This document shows positions 46,601-57,374 of a DNA stretch of 64,000 nucleotides, piece after piece. The first letter of the stretch is position 1. Each line of letters begins with the position of its first letter. Position numbers and translations under genes: made by a program. The notes under the pieces were generated by a model. That model was not told the origin of the DNA and searched no databases. It worked only from the letters and a program-made list of their open reading frames with translations. This DNA is from Blasia pusilla (Eukaryota; Marchantiophyta; Marchantiopsida; Blasiales): assembly GCA_050084515.1 (NCBI GenBank), contig CM114274.1, positions 11,842,001 to 11,906,000 on the forward strand. Direction: 5' to 3'.

Positions 46601-47818
46601 GCACCGATTATGGCTTCAAGGTTTCTCCAAGGAGATACACCTATCTTGATGGATTATATCGCCCATGTCGAGGAGGGGGACTTGTTATTTCAACAACAAC
46701 TAAGATCTGCACGAGCTCTTCTTCCTCTTGCTACACAAGCAATTCTACCCCCTTTCAGTCAACTAATTACAGAAGGGCTTGATCGACTTCAAGAGCATAT
46801 CTCCGAGAATCTGCATCAAATCAACTTTTCCAGCATTCTCTCAGAGGCATCCTCCGACGCTAATCGAGCTCGTCTACGTTCATGTGCTCATACCGGAGCG
46901 GGGGCGTGGCTTACTGCAAATCCTCTTATTCTTCCATTTCGTCGTCCTCGAAGTATATTCTCGACAGCTTTGCGGTTACGTCTTGGACTTCCCCATCCTT
47001 CTCTCTTAGGTGTGCCAAATTGTGTATGCGGGGATCCTTTTGATGCCAAGGGTATCCATATTCTCCGATGTGCACATGGTGGAGAACGAACGGCCACACA
47101 TGATGTCATTAGAGAGGCGGTAGCATCGGTGGCTCGTACGGCAGGATATACTGTTGGGCAAGAGCAACTCCATGTCCTACCTTCAACCACACAAGCAACC
47201 TCTCGTCGGAGAGTGGATCTTGTTATGTCTCGAGGTGGATTCCGGACACTAGGTGATGTGGTGGTTGCTGATCCAACACGTTCTGACTTGGTGTGTAGAG
47301 CCGCACACTTGGTGACTGAGCGGTTCGGCGGCCGAAGCTGCAACAAGAATCAAGGAGTTAAGTTATGTTGTGAGACATGCGACTGACAGATTTATTCCGT
47401 TTGCAGTGGAAGTATTCGGTCATTTACATGTGTCTTTTGATACTTTCCTGAAAACATGTGCTCATCACTCCCTCGAGAATCATCACCTTGCCCCTTCCCG
47501 TAGTCCTTCTCTCTCGGTTGTTACTACTTATTTTAGGCAATGCATCTCAGTGGCCTTACAACGTGCACAAGCCTTGGCATTAATACGTCGTGCGGAGGTG
47601 GTAGGAGGTCGCTCGCCTCATCGTCCATTCACGTCTGACCAACCACTCGTGTTCTTGTCAGATTTGTTTCAAGCAATCAATCGTGTTGCTCGTTGAGCCG
47701 GTGTTTAGGTGGGCTTGTTGCCATTTTCTTTTTGCATTCTTTTATGCATTTTTTTACTCCTCTTTTGAGTTGTTATTACCTTTCTTTGTCCTCTTTTGAG
47801 GTTTATTTTATAATAAAG
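43690..47818 (+). mobile_element. R2-like non-LTR retrotransposon copy C
   Basis: Nearly the same sequence as copy A in the opposite direction. Coding pieces: N-terminal ORF with CIPCGKDFAPNGIKRHQ (44464-45030); pre-RT region (45219-46052, with LARDPTDINAWYLL and SGLSGMVFEHLRDCFIP); RT motif B onward with ADDTHILGPPSEV, DPQVAYGILSQCF, then CVCGDPFDAKGIHILRC and RRVDLVMSRGG...DVVVADPTR (45944-47386); and an endonuclease tail (47370-47696). The frame changes three times and about 310 bases spanning RT motif A are missing relative to copy B. The 3' end at about 47818 is TATAATAAAG with no long poly(A). Confidence 0.85.
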
Positions 47819-48337
47819 TGGTTTCAGATTTCCCCAACGCACGTCCCTATGCACCTGACTCCCGCAGACTCCCCGCTTCGTATGACACTTGGCGGCCTTG
47901 CAATTGGCCAACTCTGCTCTCCCGACTCATCCCGATCGACCTAGCTACTTCCTCCGCCTCCACGTGATGGTTTTCTAGCCATGTGATCTTAATCCAAAGT
48001 GACCTAGCCTAGCTCAAGCCCTAGTCTAGCCGCCTCTACTTAACAGCCCCTCGATGGCTACAAGGAAAAACTCTCTTGTCCTTCCCGACACTCACGTCAT
48101 TCCTGTTGTTTCACGACACTACCCTTGCCGCCAAACTCCGTGCTAAACTCGGCTTCTTGCTCTCGTCAATCTGCACCAGGGAAATCTATGAAAAATGGAC
48201 AGTGCTTCCGTCCACCGCTTTCCAAATGGAAAAACGAAAAGCACAACGCCAACTAGCATCTCCAGAGGCTCCCAACCAAGGCCACTCGCTTGCCTACCTG
48301 CAAACAACGAATTCCCTGCCCCCTCCCATCTTTCTCA
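47819..48337. other. likely leader of gypsy copy 2
   Basis: It sits between the 3' end of non-LTR copy C and the putative 5' LTR of copy 2 (which ends at 48338 on the minus strand). No coding similarity is seen. The position is what would be expected of untranslated leader if copy C landed just inside the LTR. Confidence 0.35.
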
Positions 48338-48876
48338 TGTAAAATCAAGAGTAGTAAAAACGGCTCATCCGGCCTAAAACTCCACTCATGAATCAACATC
48401 GGCATATCGAACCACATCCACCCTCTGCTATGAGGGAATCCGGATGCTAGCATCCTAACTCCTACACAACCACACACGTCCATGCAAGAGAAACGCTCAT
48501 AAGGCTCAACACGAGGAAGATGGCTTGAGAAATCCATCTCTCTCACTCTTATACCCTTAAGAAGAGCCAAAAGGCTCTTCCTCCAAAAATAGCCCTATCA
48601 ACAGTAACCTGCGTGCACAAGTTACCGAGTGACTGTTGACTCGGTCAACGGATCACCTGACGGACTAAAACCAAAATAGGAAAATCGCCATAAGCGACGT
48701 TCCTGACACAACCTGCATTTGAACAGAAAGACCCTACGAAGCTTTACTGTTCCCTGGACAAACATGTTGCCAACCTCATCCAACATCTCGGGACGAAGTT
48801 ACACCCAAACAGCCTGCTGACTCTCTATGTCGTCGACATGATAGATCTCTACCTACATCGAAATAAGATGTGATAA
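48338..48876 (-). repeat. LTR of the copy 2 family, probably the 5' LTR of copy 2
   Basis: Read on the minus strand, it matches 34878-34391 and ends ...CTCTTGATTTTACA, a CA end like TTTACA in copy 1. It has no r segments. The upstream side is cut by the Helitron-like element at 48877-49046. One 48-base insertion (48712-48759) distinguishes it from the 34-kb copy. Confidence 0.7.
48712..48759 (+). other. organellar large-subunit rRNA fragment inserted in the LTR
   Basis: The bases CTGCATTTGAACAGAAAGAC then CCTACGAAGCTTTACTGTTC then CCTGGAC match, with few differences, the conserved domain V segment of plastid (or plant mitochondrial) 23S/26S rRNA, as I remember it (ACAGAAAGACCCTATGAAGC, TTTACTGTTCCCTGG). 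The equivalent place in the 34-kb LTR (about 34746) lacks it. It is therefore a small insertion, probably filler copied during break repair. It is not a functional rRNA gene. Confidence 0.75.
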
Positions 48877-49046
48877 TTTGCAAACACTTCTCTACTTGAC
48901 ATGTAGCAACCGGACAGCAGGAAAATGTTTTCTGTCCTACGAGTAGCAAGAAAATATTTTCCCCTCTATGGACAGCAAGAAATAGATTTTGTGTGCAACC
49001 TGATTAATCCCTTCACTCCCGTGCATGGCACAGGCCGCCAACTAGT
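48877..49046 (+). mobile_element. short Helitron-like element or 3' end
   Basis: It ends with hairpin GTGC atg GCAC (49021-49031) then CTAG (49042-49045) and T. TTGCAAACAC, TTGACATGT.GCAACCG and CAAGAAAAT.TTT.CCCCTCTA are shared with the element ending at 63014, and TTTGTGTGCAACCTGATTAA with that ending at 34220. Confidence 0.5.
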
Positions 49047-50062
49047 TTATCTAGAGAGAATGTTTTAATGTTAGGAGTGTGAAAGAAAGTGTGGCTTCTT
49101 CTTTTTTTTGTAAAATTTATTGCATTAATATCAAGGTTGCACATGGACAAAATCCATGTCCATCCTAGGGATGGACATGTAAGGGGGGGCCCGAGTATCA
49201 AGGTTGCACGAAAACGGACAAGTTCGTCCATGGGATGGATAGGTCCAGACATGACCACGGACATAGAAAATTGGTCATGAGCACGGGTTTTTTTTTTGTC
49301 CAGATTGATCGTGCCGGCTCCAACCACGAGAACCAGTGCAAGCTCGGATGAAGGGTGCATGCGAGGGTACGGGCCGTAGTCTCGACGCGATGCGAGCAGC
49401 GAGCGGGCACGATGCGCACGGCATGCGGGAAACGCAGGCTCATGCTCTCTTGCGGGCTAGGGCAGGGGCTGGTTGCGGGCCTTGGAGCCCGCGTACGGCC
49501 AGGCGCTGGCTTGTTGCGGGCCTTGAAGCGTACCTGCGGGCTAGGGTTGTGGGCCTAGAGCCCGCGTGCGGACTAGGTACGGGCATCCAAGCCCGCGCGG
49601 CGGATTAGGGCGTAGGCTAAGCGCGGGCCAGGGGATTATGGGTAGGCCCGATGATTTTAGTGGGGTCTTAAATGGGTTTTTCTAGGGGTAGGGGGATTGA
49701 AGGCTTGAGAGGTTGGAGTAGGGTTGTTGTAGTAGAGGATAGGTTAGTTAGAAATGAGAGTAATTGAAGAATTGGGGATAGTAGAAGTGGGGAGAGGAAG
49801 AAGAATGTTAAAAAAGATTTGAATAGGATGGTTGTATTGCAAAATAGGTCTGTTGGAAATTAAGAGTAGTTAAAGAAGTTAGGATAGGTCAAAAAGGAAT
49901 CTAATAGGAGAACAAAATCAGGTTTGTTAGTGAAATTTAGTAAAGATGGTTTAGTAATCAATTGTAAGTGGGGGTAGTTGATTTGGGGAGTTAGAAGGGT
50001 TCATTCTCTTCCTTCCATCCTCCATTATATAAACTTGCTCATTTTTTGTACACCCTCACAAT
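49047..50062. other. intergenic; GC-rich hairpin repeats at 49430-49640
   Basis: A short direct repeat starts TATCAAGGTTGCAC at 49128 and 49196. From 49430 to 49640 there is a GC-rich block with repeated GCGGGC...GAGCCCGCG units (for example GCGGGCCTTGGAGCCCGCG near 49475), each able to form a hairpin. The remainder is AT-rich with GGTTAGTTAGAAAT-like phrases. No gene is supported. Confidence 0.45.
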
Positions 50063-50187
<125 letters not shown>

Positions 50188-50449
50188 GAAGTTTTTTTTC
50201 TCCATAGATAGTTGAACTTGATAAGTGAGAATATGTTTTGCTTTTGGATAACCCTAATAAGTTAAGGTATCTTGGTTATCTAGGTTAGCATATTGATCTT
50301 TCTTATTCATAGTGAGTGTTCGGAGCTTGTTATTAAAGCATTCATGGACAATATTTGGTGTAATTTGCATTCATTTTACTGGTCGATATATCCTACTATT
50401 GACATTGTAAATTGTTGCAAATTATCCAAATGTTGGATGAGGTTAGTGT

Positions 50450-52330
50450 GTGCCTGTAGTCATGACCAAAGCCATAGAACTCCAACAGATCGTGAAGGAA
50501 CATTGGGAAGAAGTACATGTGGAAGGTGGAACATCAAGCAGATGGCAGTGCAAGTATTGTTCCTATTCTATGAAAATCTATCATAGGACACAAATGGTGG
50601 AGAATTTTACACGAGAGAGACGAAAGAAAAAGGATGGGAATCAGGATATCCATCATGCCAAATTATGTATGAAGGTCCCTCCCAGCGTGCAACGGGATCT
50701 CCGAAAGAGGGTACTAGTGGGAAATGGACAAAGAAGAGAAGCGAGACCTTCGAGTAAAGCGGAAGAGACGACTCCATTACAAATAGGTTCGCAACAGACA
50801 GAAAAAAGTGTTTATGTTGTGCAAAACGTTGATGGAATTTTGGACATGCCACCGGATGACAGTCTCGAGAAAATGTAGAGGAGTTGTTGGGCCCATTCGA
50901 GGGAGTAGTAGTTATGGGAAGAAGCAAGTCGATCTGAGGGATTCTTTCAACATCCAAGGAATAGAAGTTACGAATGACATGTGGGGAAAGTGTTGCTACG
51001 AATGTGGAATACCATTCAACGTAGTACGGAAAGATGCTTTCAAAACAAGTAGTGTTGGCAACAACAAAGGTGAAGGGGTACGCAGGTACTAGTTACTAGC
51101 GCACCACCCTACTTGAGAAACATATGGGGACTTTGAAGGAAAAGGTGGATGGCATATTGGAAAATTTACCTTTGGGGGGCACGATCATAACATATTCTTA
51201 GACCAATATGAGGAGCGAGTCTTTAGTGAACATCATGGTCTCGTGTCCACAAGGTGAGGCCATGATTGAGTCTGTAGACACCAAGGGGGATTCCCAAATG
51301 GCGAAATGGTTGGCAGGTCACATAGAGAGGACTATCATGCGCATCGGTCCAGAGAATGTGTTGCAACTTATGACAGGAAATGCTAGCAATGAGCGAGCAG
51401 GAGGGAAACTTATCAAAGCAAAGTTTCCTCGTTTTCTTTGGGGTGGATGCGTATCACATTCTCTTCATCTAGTCTGCGAAGAGTAGGATAAATGGCCTTG
51501 GGTGGACAGGATTTTTGCACAAGCTCGTGAGATGGTAGTATGTGTGAAGACTAGAACTTGGGTGATGGCCAAATTCATGGAAACCAATCCAATGAAGAGA
51601 CGATTGTTGCTTTCAGCAAACACACGCTATGCCAAAAATCTTATCATGTTGGGACGCGTCTTAGAATTGAGGGAGGCGTTCCATGCCATGGTTGCCACCA
51701 ATGCTTTAAGGGAGTATTTCAATGGCAGGGATGCGAGGCAAAGGGAGAAGGCAAGAGAAATTGAAACTACTGTGGCCAATCACGATTTTTGGATCGAAGG
51801 TTAGGAGTAGTTTGTTACGGCTCAACCAACTATTATTCTGTTGAGAGAGTATGATGGTCATAAAGCAATAATAGGGTATATTTATCGTCGTATACTTGAG
51901 ATAATGGAAGAGACCCGTTCTTCTCCTGTAACTCCATGGCCCGGTGTGGGTGGAAGGCGTCGCAGTTATTTTGTCACAATGTCTAGAGTTACATAAAGGG
52001 TCTATGGTATTTCAAGGTGGTGGGCACTTATCCACAACAAGTTACATGCAATAGGCTATATTCTCGCCCCTTACAATCTTTTTGATAGTGTTCAAGACGT
52101 CACTTCAAATGTTGAGTGCATGAGAGATTTCAAATAATATCTGAAACTTCATGCAAAGAGGGTGCATGGCCTCAATGTCACCGAGGCTAATTCTTATGTA
52201 GCTACTTGCTTGCCATAGTTGGGCAACATTGTGAACCATTAGGAACTATTTGTGGATGAGTTTGGTAGGGAAGTTGTTGATTCACTTGGCTCCTGTGATT
52301 GATGGAGCATGCACGGTCAAGGTCCTCGTA
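50450..52330 (+). pseudogene. hAT-type transposase with DUF659, decayed
   Basis: A BED-like finger beginning WQCKYCSYSMKI lies in 50450-50878. Then 51208-51486 has the DUF659 signature (LQLMTGNASNERAGGKLI..., FLWGGCVSHSLHLVCEE; the usual acidic residue of the T-D-N triad reads Gly). 51502-51804 continues (RIFAQAREMVVCVKTRTWVMAKF). Further broken frames run to about 52330 (LREYDGHKAIIGYIYRRI). hAT enzymes move DNA elements by cut and paste and leave 8-bp duplications. I could not find terminal inverted repeats. Stops at about 51484 and 51804 and several shifts show it is inactive. Confidence 0.75.
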
Positions 52331-53859
52331 GTTCATGAAGGTCGAAACCGGAAATGAACATAAATGACAAATTCACGCGTTTTCTCAAAGTATTTATGGA
52401 CTTACATCAAATATCTAACTCAATTAAGCTAAGAGAGCTCGTACGGGAGTTGTGGAAAAAGATGCAGAGAATTGTGATGCTCTTACCATCTCTAGGAAAT
52501 GAAGAAAGTCACTGGAAGAAATCAATACATACATAGTTCTTTGTGCATATATAGAATGGTCCCTTTTTATTTGTAGGCTATCAAGTGTATCGGTTGATAA
52601 GCAAGATAATGAGGAAAGGAATTCTTGAATCTTGAATTATGGCTAGATTGCTCTCGAGAAAAACCCCCATCAAGCAAACCTATTGGCAATTCTCTGGAGA
52701 CACGTAAAACCTGATCGAACAGGAATAATGATCCAATCTTTGTTTTGTTCCTAAGGGCAACCTTGGGAAAAGAAAGAACTAATTTATGCACTTCAACAAA
52801 GGCTAAAACTCAGTCTGAGAAAAAGGGAAACGTAAGATTACAACGCACGCAGTTGGGGAAGGAAAACGAAAGATGACTACAAAAGCTCCTCGAGTGGAGC
52901 AATATCATGCGCCGAAAGGAGAATAAGAAGTCGGATTTGAGCATGAAGAAAGTCGAGAAAAACTCAAGAACTTGCCACCTGACCCAACGATCGAAAGATC
53001 TTTAATACTTGAAGATATATGTTGAAAATAATACATACTTATGGGCAGCGGGGAAGTATCCCCGGCATCTACTGACAAACCTCGGAATGGATGGCAGCAA
53101 TGTCTAATTCGGCCCTGAAACGTGAGCACTCGAACTTACAAGTCTCGGGCCGGCGGATCCCTGTACATGATCTCTCAGCCATCCTGGTGCTTTGGGGAAT
53201 GTTGGAATGGGAATTGAAACTCGAAAGTGATTCGCAAGGAGGGAGTAAAAGTAGGGAGAAGAAAGAATGTTGCGGAGGCCCCATGTCCCGCGGCCCCAAA
53301 CCTGAAGCAGCCGAACACATTTGCATTGTATGGGCACTTTACTAGAGATAGACGAAAAACATGCTAATGATTCATTAAAAAAAACTATATGAGTTTTTTC
53401 CCATAAGGAGACGATTGATTAAAATAAATAATTTATCACAGGCATACCATACCAACTACATCTTAAAAAGGCCACTTCAAGGACAGAGTCGTCAGTCATT
53501 TGTTTTCAGAAATTATTTTTTAAATACTTTAATATATTCAGATTATATACCGCTGTTAGATCTCAGTTTCAACGGTCTAGATACTTCCGAACAACACGAA
53601 ACGCGACACCCCCGTGAAGAAATTAGGAAATTAGGAAATTATAAAAGTTTGAAATCCGTGACGAGCCAGAGTAGACCTTTCCCGTGGCTTCCAGCGCTCT
53701 GTAGACTTGTGCTTCGACTTCTTTTACGGGCTCCGATTGCAGAATTGTTACGTTTGTTGATCGATTCGTGAATTCGAGGATTCCAATTTCCCTTCCCGAT
53801 TGTTGAGCCAGTACTCCACAGGTTTCCGATTCGGAGGAGCGATTTTCCAGACCCTAATC
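52331..53859. other. spacer between the hAT remnant and Derlin; includes the Derlin promoter and 5' UTR
   Basis: Open frames on both strands around 52905-53345 have no recognisable domain. The last ~150 bases (from about 53700) should be the 5' UTR of the Derlin gene. No clear TATA box was seen. Confidence 0.35.
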
Positions 53860-56800
53860 ATGTCGTCGCCAGCTGAGTATGTCCCAATAGCCTGTGACCG
53901 GCTAATTTCTTTGCGGGAAGATCGCTGTATTCCGGTGGCACATGAGGTTGATGATGGATGGTTTGTGTCTCACGGTTTTGCGATTTTTTGGTAAAGTTGT
54001 TTGGTTGCATCTCGTCGGTGCTACTTGAGGATGTTTCGAGTTTCGGTGAGTAGATTGTACTGGTGCGATCACGCAGTCAGGTTTATGTTTCTTATTTTTC
54101 TGCGTCCGTCTTTCGGACCTTTGGCAGGACCAGATCTCAGGCTAGTTTTTGTAGCATGTTGCAATTTTAGAACTCTGTGGATCGCTCGAAACTCCTGTGT
54201 GCACGAGAAAGGTTCACCGAGTCCTTATTGGAAAGATTAGGCGTCAAGGCCATTTGTGAGGATATCTCCTGGACGTGTTTTCTTTCTTACTTATTCTCGG
54301 AAGTTAATTCTTAACCCAATTGTGCGGAGCAAAGTGTAAAATTAAATAGGCGCCTAGGTTTAGGGTTTATCTTCACACGTCAGGTATCCGAGAGCTTTTA
54401 CTGAAGTTAACACCACCTCTTCAACGAAAACTGAAGACTGCGACAATCCTTGGTATATAGATAAGTAAATTTCAACCGAGAACGTGAGGAATGAATTTTG
54501 ATAACAGAAGAGGTCGAATGCACCTTGCCAACTGAAGCTGTCACGGAAATAGGCACACACTACCACTTTACCATGATTTAAGCTGAACACCGATTGATGG
54601 AAATGCAGCATGTGCTTGCGGACGAAGCATCATCCATACTTGACATCAAAATATATACATCAAATTCAAAATATATTCCTGATCCCCTGAGTTATTTTGA
54701 CATTCAGTGCGGTATATCCATGGAAACACACTTTTCATCGGTTCTTTGATTCTCCAGTTACCCCTGGCTACATGTGCTTCTGACGAAAATTCTATGGTGT
54801 TCAATTGCAGGTATTATAAATCTCTCCCTCCGATAACCAGAGGCTATGGGACACTATGTTTTTTTGCAACTCTTGGTTATGAATTAGGCGTCATCAACCC
54901 TGTGTGGTTGTTACTTGATTACGATCTGGTAATCCGCAGATTTCAGGTATGAATACTATTTCAAGTGCCTCCCCATAAATTAATTGTTACTTAATAATAT
55001 CTGGTTGATACACCAGCTGTGTACTAGACGCGCAATATATTGACTCTCAACTCAAGACACGACATGAAATGTTTCATGCACACTGTCTTGACGGACTCCA
55101 TCTTGACAGTTTCTCCCCACAAGTTAGTTGGGAATTCTTTAAGCTCAAGTTTAACAGCGTCCCTATTGTTCATCATGGACACAAAACCCTCCAGAGTTCT
55201 CTTGTGCATTGACATTTGACTCTTGTGACTTTGGAAGAGTTGCCACTGACATATCTTAGATTCTGTCATTTCCTGCAGATATGGAGGCTGGTGACTAATT
55301 TCTTCTTTCTAGGACCATTCTCGATGCACTTTGGCATACAGTTGCTGATGATGTGAGTAATCATCCCTGAGCGCTTGCTGTAAATCTAACTATAGTCCAG
55401 CATAAGATTCCATTTTATGATCAGCTTTAGAGTTACAGAGCAGAGTCAAATCTGTGACTCCACCATGGGATTTGTCATCATCGGATTGAGGGTGGTTTTT
55501 CCACCTGGTAAGTGTTCAAAATATTTTGTCCTGCAAAGCAAAAATTTCGATTTTGTTTTCGAGAGGGAGAGTGTTGTGGGAACTATGGTCTCCCAATGTG
55601 TATGCTATGCTTCTTCTTTGATGCATCAGAGCCTTACTTGCGTCTCTAGATAGAATTTCACCAGCCTTTCCTTGGGATGAACATAGAGTCTTGGATTTCA
55701 TGCTAGGCATCTAAGAACTGCTAATTGAGTGGTGACAAATTGAATGGGGTTGGTACTCCTGACTCATTTGAGTGTTGCTGTGGAGAGTTCAGTGCTAGAT
55801 ATGGAGTGCAACTTGAGAGATCTCCTTTTGAGAGGAGAACAGCCGATTTTCTGTGGATGATGATTTCAACCATGATTACGTCTCTTGTGAGTACATGCAA
55901 TGAAGTCAGTAATGTATTGGACTCAATTTTTGTGCAATGTCTGAGGTTACTGTGACAAAGTAACCATGAAGAGCACAGTAGCCTTTGTGAGACATCTAAC
56001 ACTTTGTAAAGTAGCCATCTTGAAATGTAAAGTATAGTAGTATCATTGGATGGAAAGGTTGCAAATCGTATGCCTTTCTTTTCAATTTTGCCAAAAATAT
56101 GGTGCATTTTACCCCATGGTCAATTGTGTTGATTTGTAGCCTCTGTGTTCACTCTTACAGATTTTGACCTTTCTAATATCTCCTTTGAGGGATAATTTCT
56201 TGGGCACCAGTCTAGTCTTCATGCTAGTATATGTTTGGAGTCGCGAATTTCCAAATTCCCAAGTCAGCATCATGGGTCTCTTTCAACTGCAGGTAGGATT
56301 TTCTAAAACCTCGGTGATGAAGTTATAATTTGTGTTAGTCAAATACCCCTTTGGATCATGGAAAGGTTACAATCTTTCCTTCAAACTTTCCTAGTTTTAG
56401 TATTCTTCAACAAAATTCGTTTGCAGAGTAAGATACGTCAGATTATTACAAGAAAGCTTGCCGAGTCCTTCTAGCCTCACAAATTACATGGCTTGGCCAT
56501 GCATATTATGGCACTGGAAGACATGTTTGGCTATTTCTCTTAGCCTCAACGATGACTGTTGAACCTGAAAGCTGGTAGCTCAAAAGTTGGCATAAAATTG
56601 CTAAAACGGGCACTTGTGATTTTGTGTGTACCAAATACTTGATTATGTGCTTAGATAAGGATGCAATCTTATTTTCATGGTATGGAATAGGATTCATTGA
56701 AATACTTTTGTTTACCACGTGCAGGGATTTTACTTGCCTTGGGTTTTATTGGCAGTGAACAAAATTTTCGGGGCCTCAATTTTACCTGATCTGCTGGGTA

Positions 56801-57374
56801 TAGTCATCGGTCATATACACTACTTCCTCACTGTATTGCACCCTATGGGTGGCGGAAGACAATTATTGAAAACTCCACAGTGGGTGTATCCTTATTTGTA
56901 ATATTTGGATGATAGAATCAATGTTAGGTGACATTTGTTTGTCTTAACCTGATTTGACACTAAAGCCTTGAAACTTCCCGTATTACGATATCTGTATGAT
57001 TCTTGCTGCTGTGTTGTGATTTGGTTGCATCTCTTCCTCATGGTAGCATCTGCTTGCCAAGATCTATGTACTATCTGGTGCCAGGAACTGTGTACGGAGT
57101 AGACCTGGTACTTCTGACAGAAACTTATAGCATGTAGATCCAGAAAGGAGAATATGTAGGGATATATGAGCTTGGCTGCAGAAGAGCCTAAAATATTTGC
57201 AGTCATGGGGTAGTTGATGATTTCCTTGACCTGAGACTCCTCTGCAGTCACAACTTGGTAAGGAAATACAGGCTGGGATTGCCCCCCATCACCTCTTCTT
57301 CATCTGTGACTCCACCGCCTGCTGCTCGCGGAACGACTTTCACAGGTCGCAGTTATAGGCTCAATCAGGATTAG
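53860..57374 (+). CDS. DER1: Derlin (DER1-like), ER-associated degradation membrane protein
   Basis: Seven coding exons, all with GT/AG borders and consistent phase: 53860-53876, 54811-54946, 55279-55352, 55793-55886, 56161-56292, 56725-56885 and 57248-57374 (741 bases, 246 residues plus stop). The protein starts MSSPAEYYKSLPPITRGYGT and carries the Derlin landmarks IWRLVTNFFFLG, GVQLE, FERRTADFLWMM, VYVWSREFPN, YLPWVLLAV, PDLLGIVIGHIHYFL, VLHP and KTPQWVH. It ends RGTTFTGRSYRLNQD, like plant DER1. Derlins are rhomboid-related pseudoproteases in the ER membrane that help retrotranslocate misfolded proteins for proteasomal breakdown. The first coding exon is only 17 bases, followed by a 934-base intron. 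The length is typical and nothing is broken. Confidence 0.93.

Noticed and set aside
39929-47696. Three host genes encoding large hypothetical proteins
   Set aside because: They contain RT and endonuclease motifs, are repeated within the window, and carry stops and frameshifts, so they are transposon copies.
48712-48759. A functional 23S rRNA gene
   Set aside because: Only 48 bases of one conserved segment are present, within an LTR.
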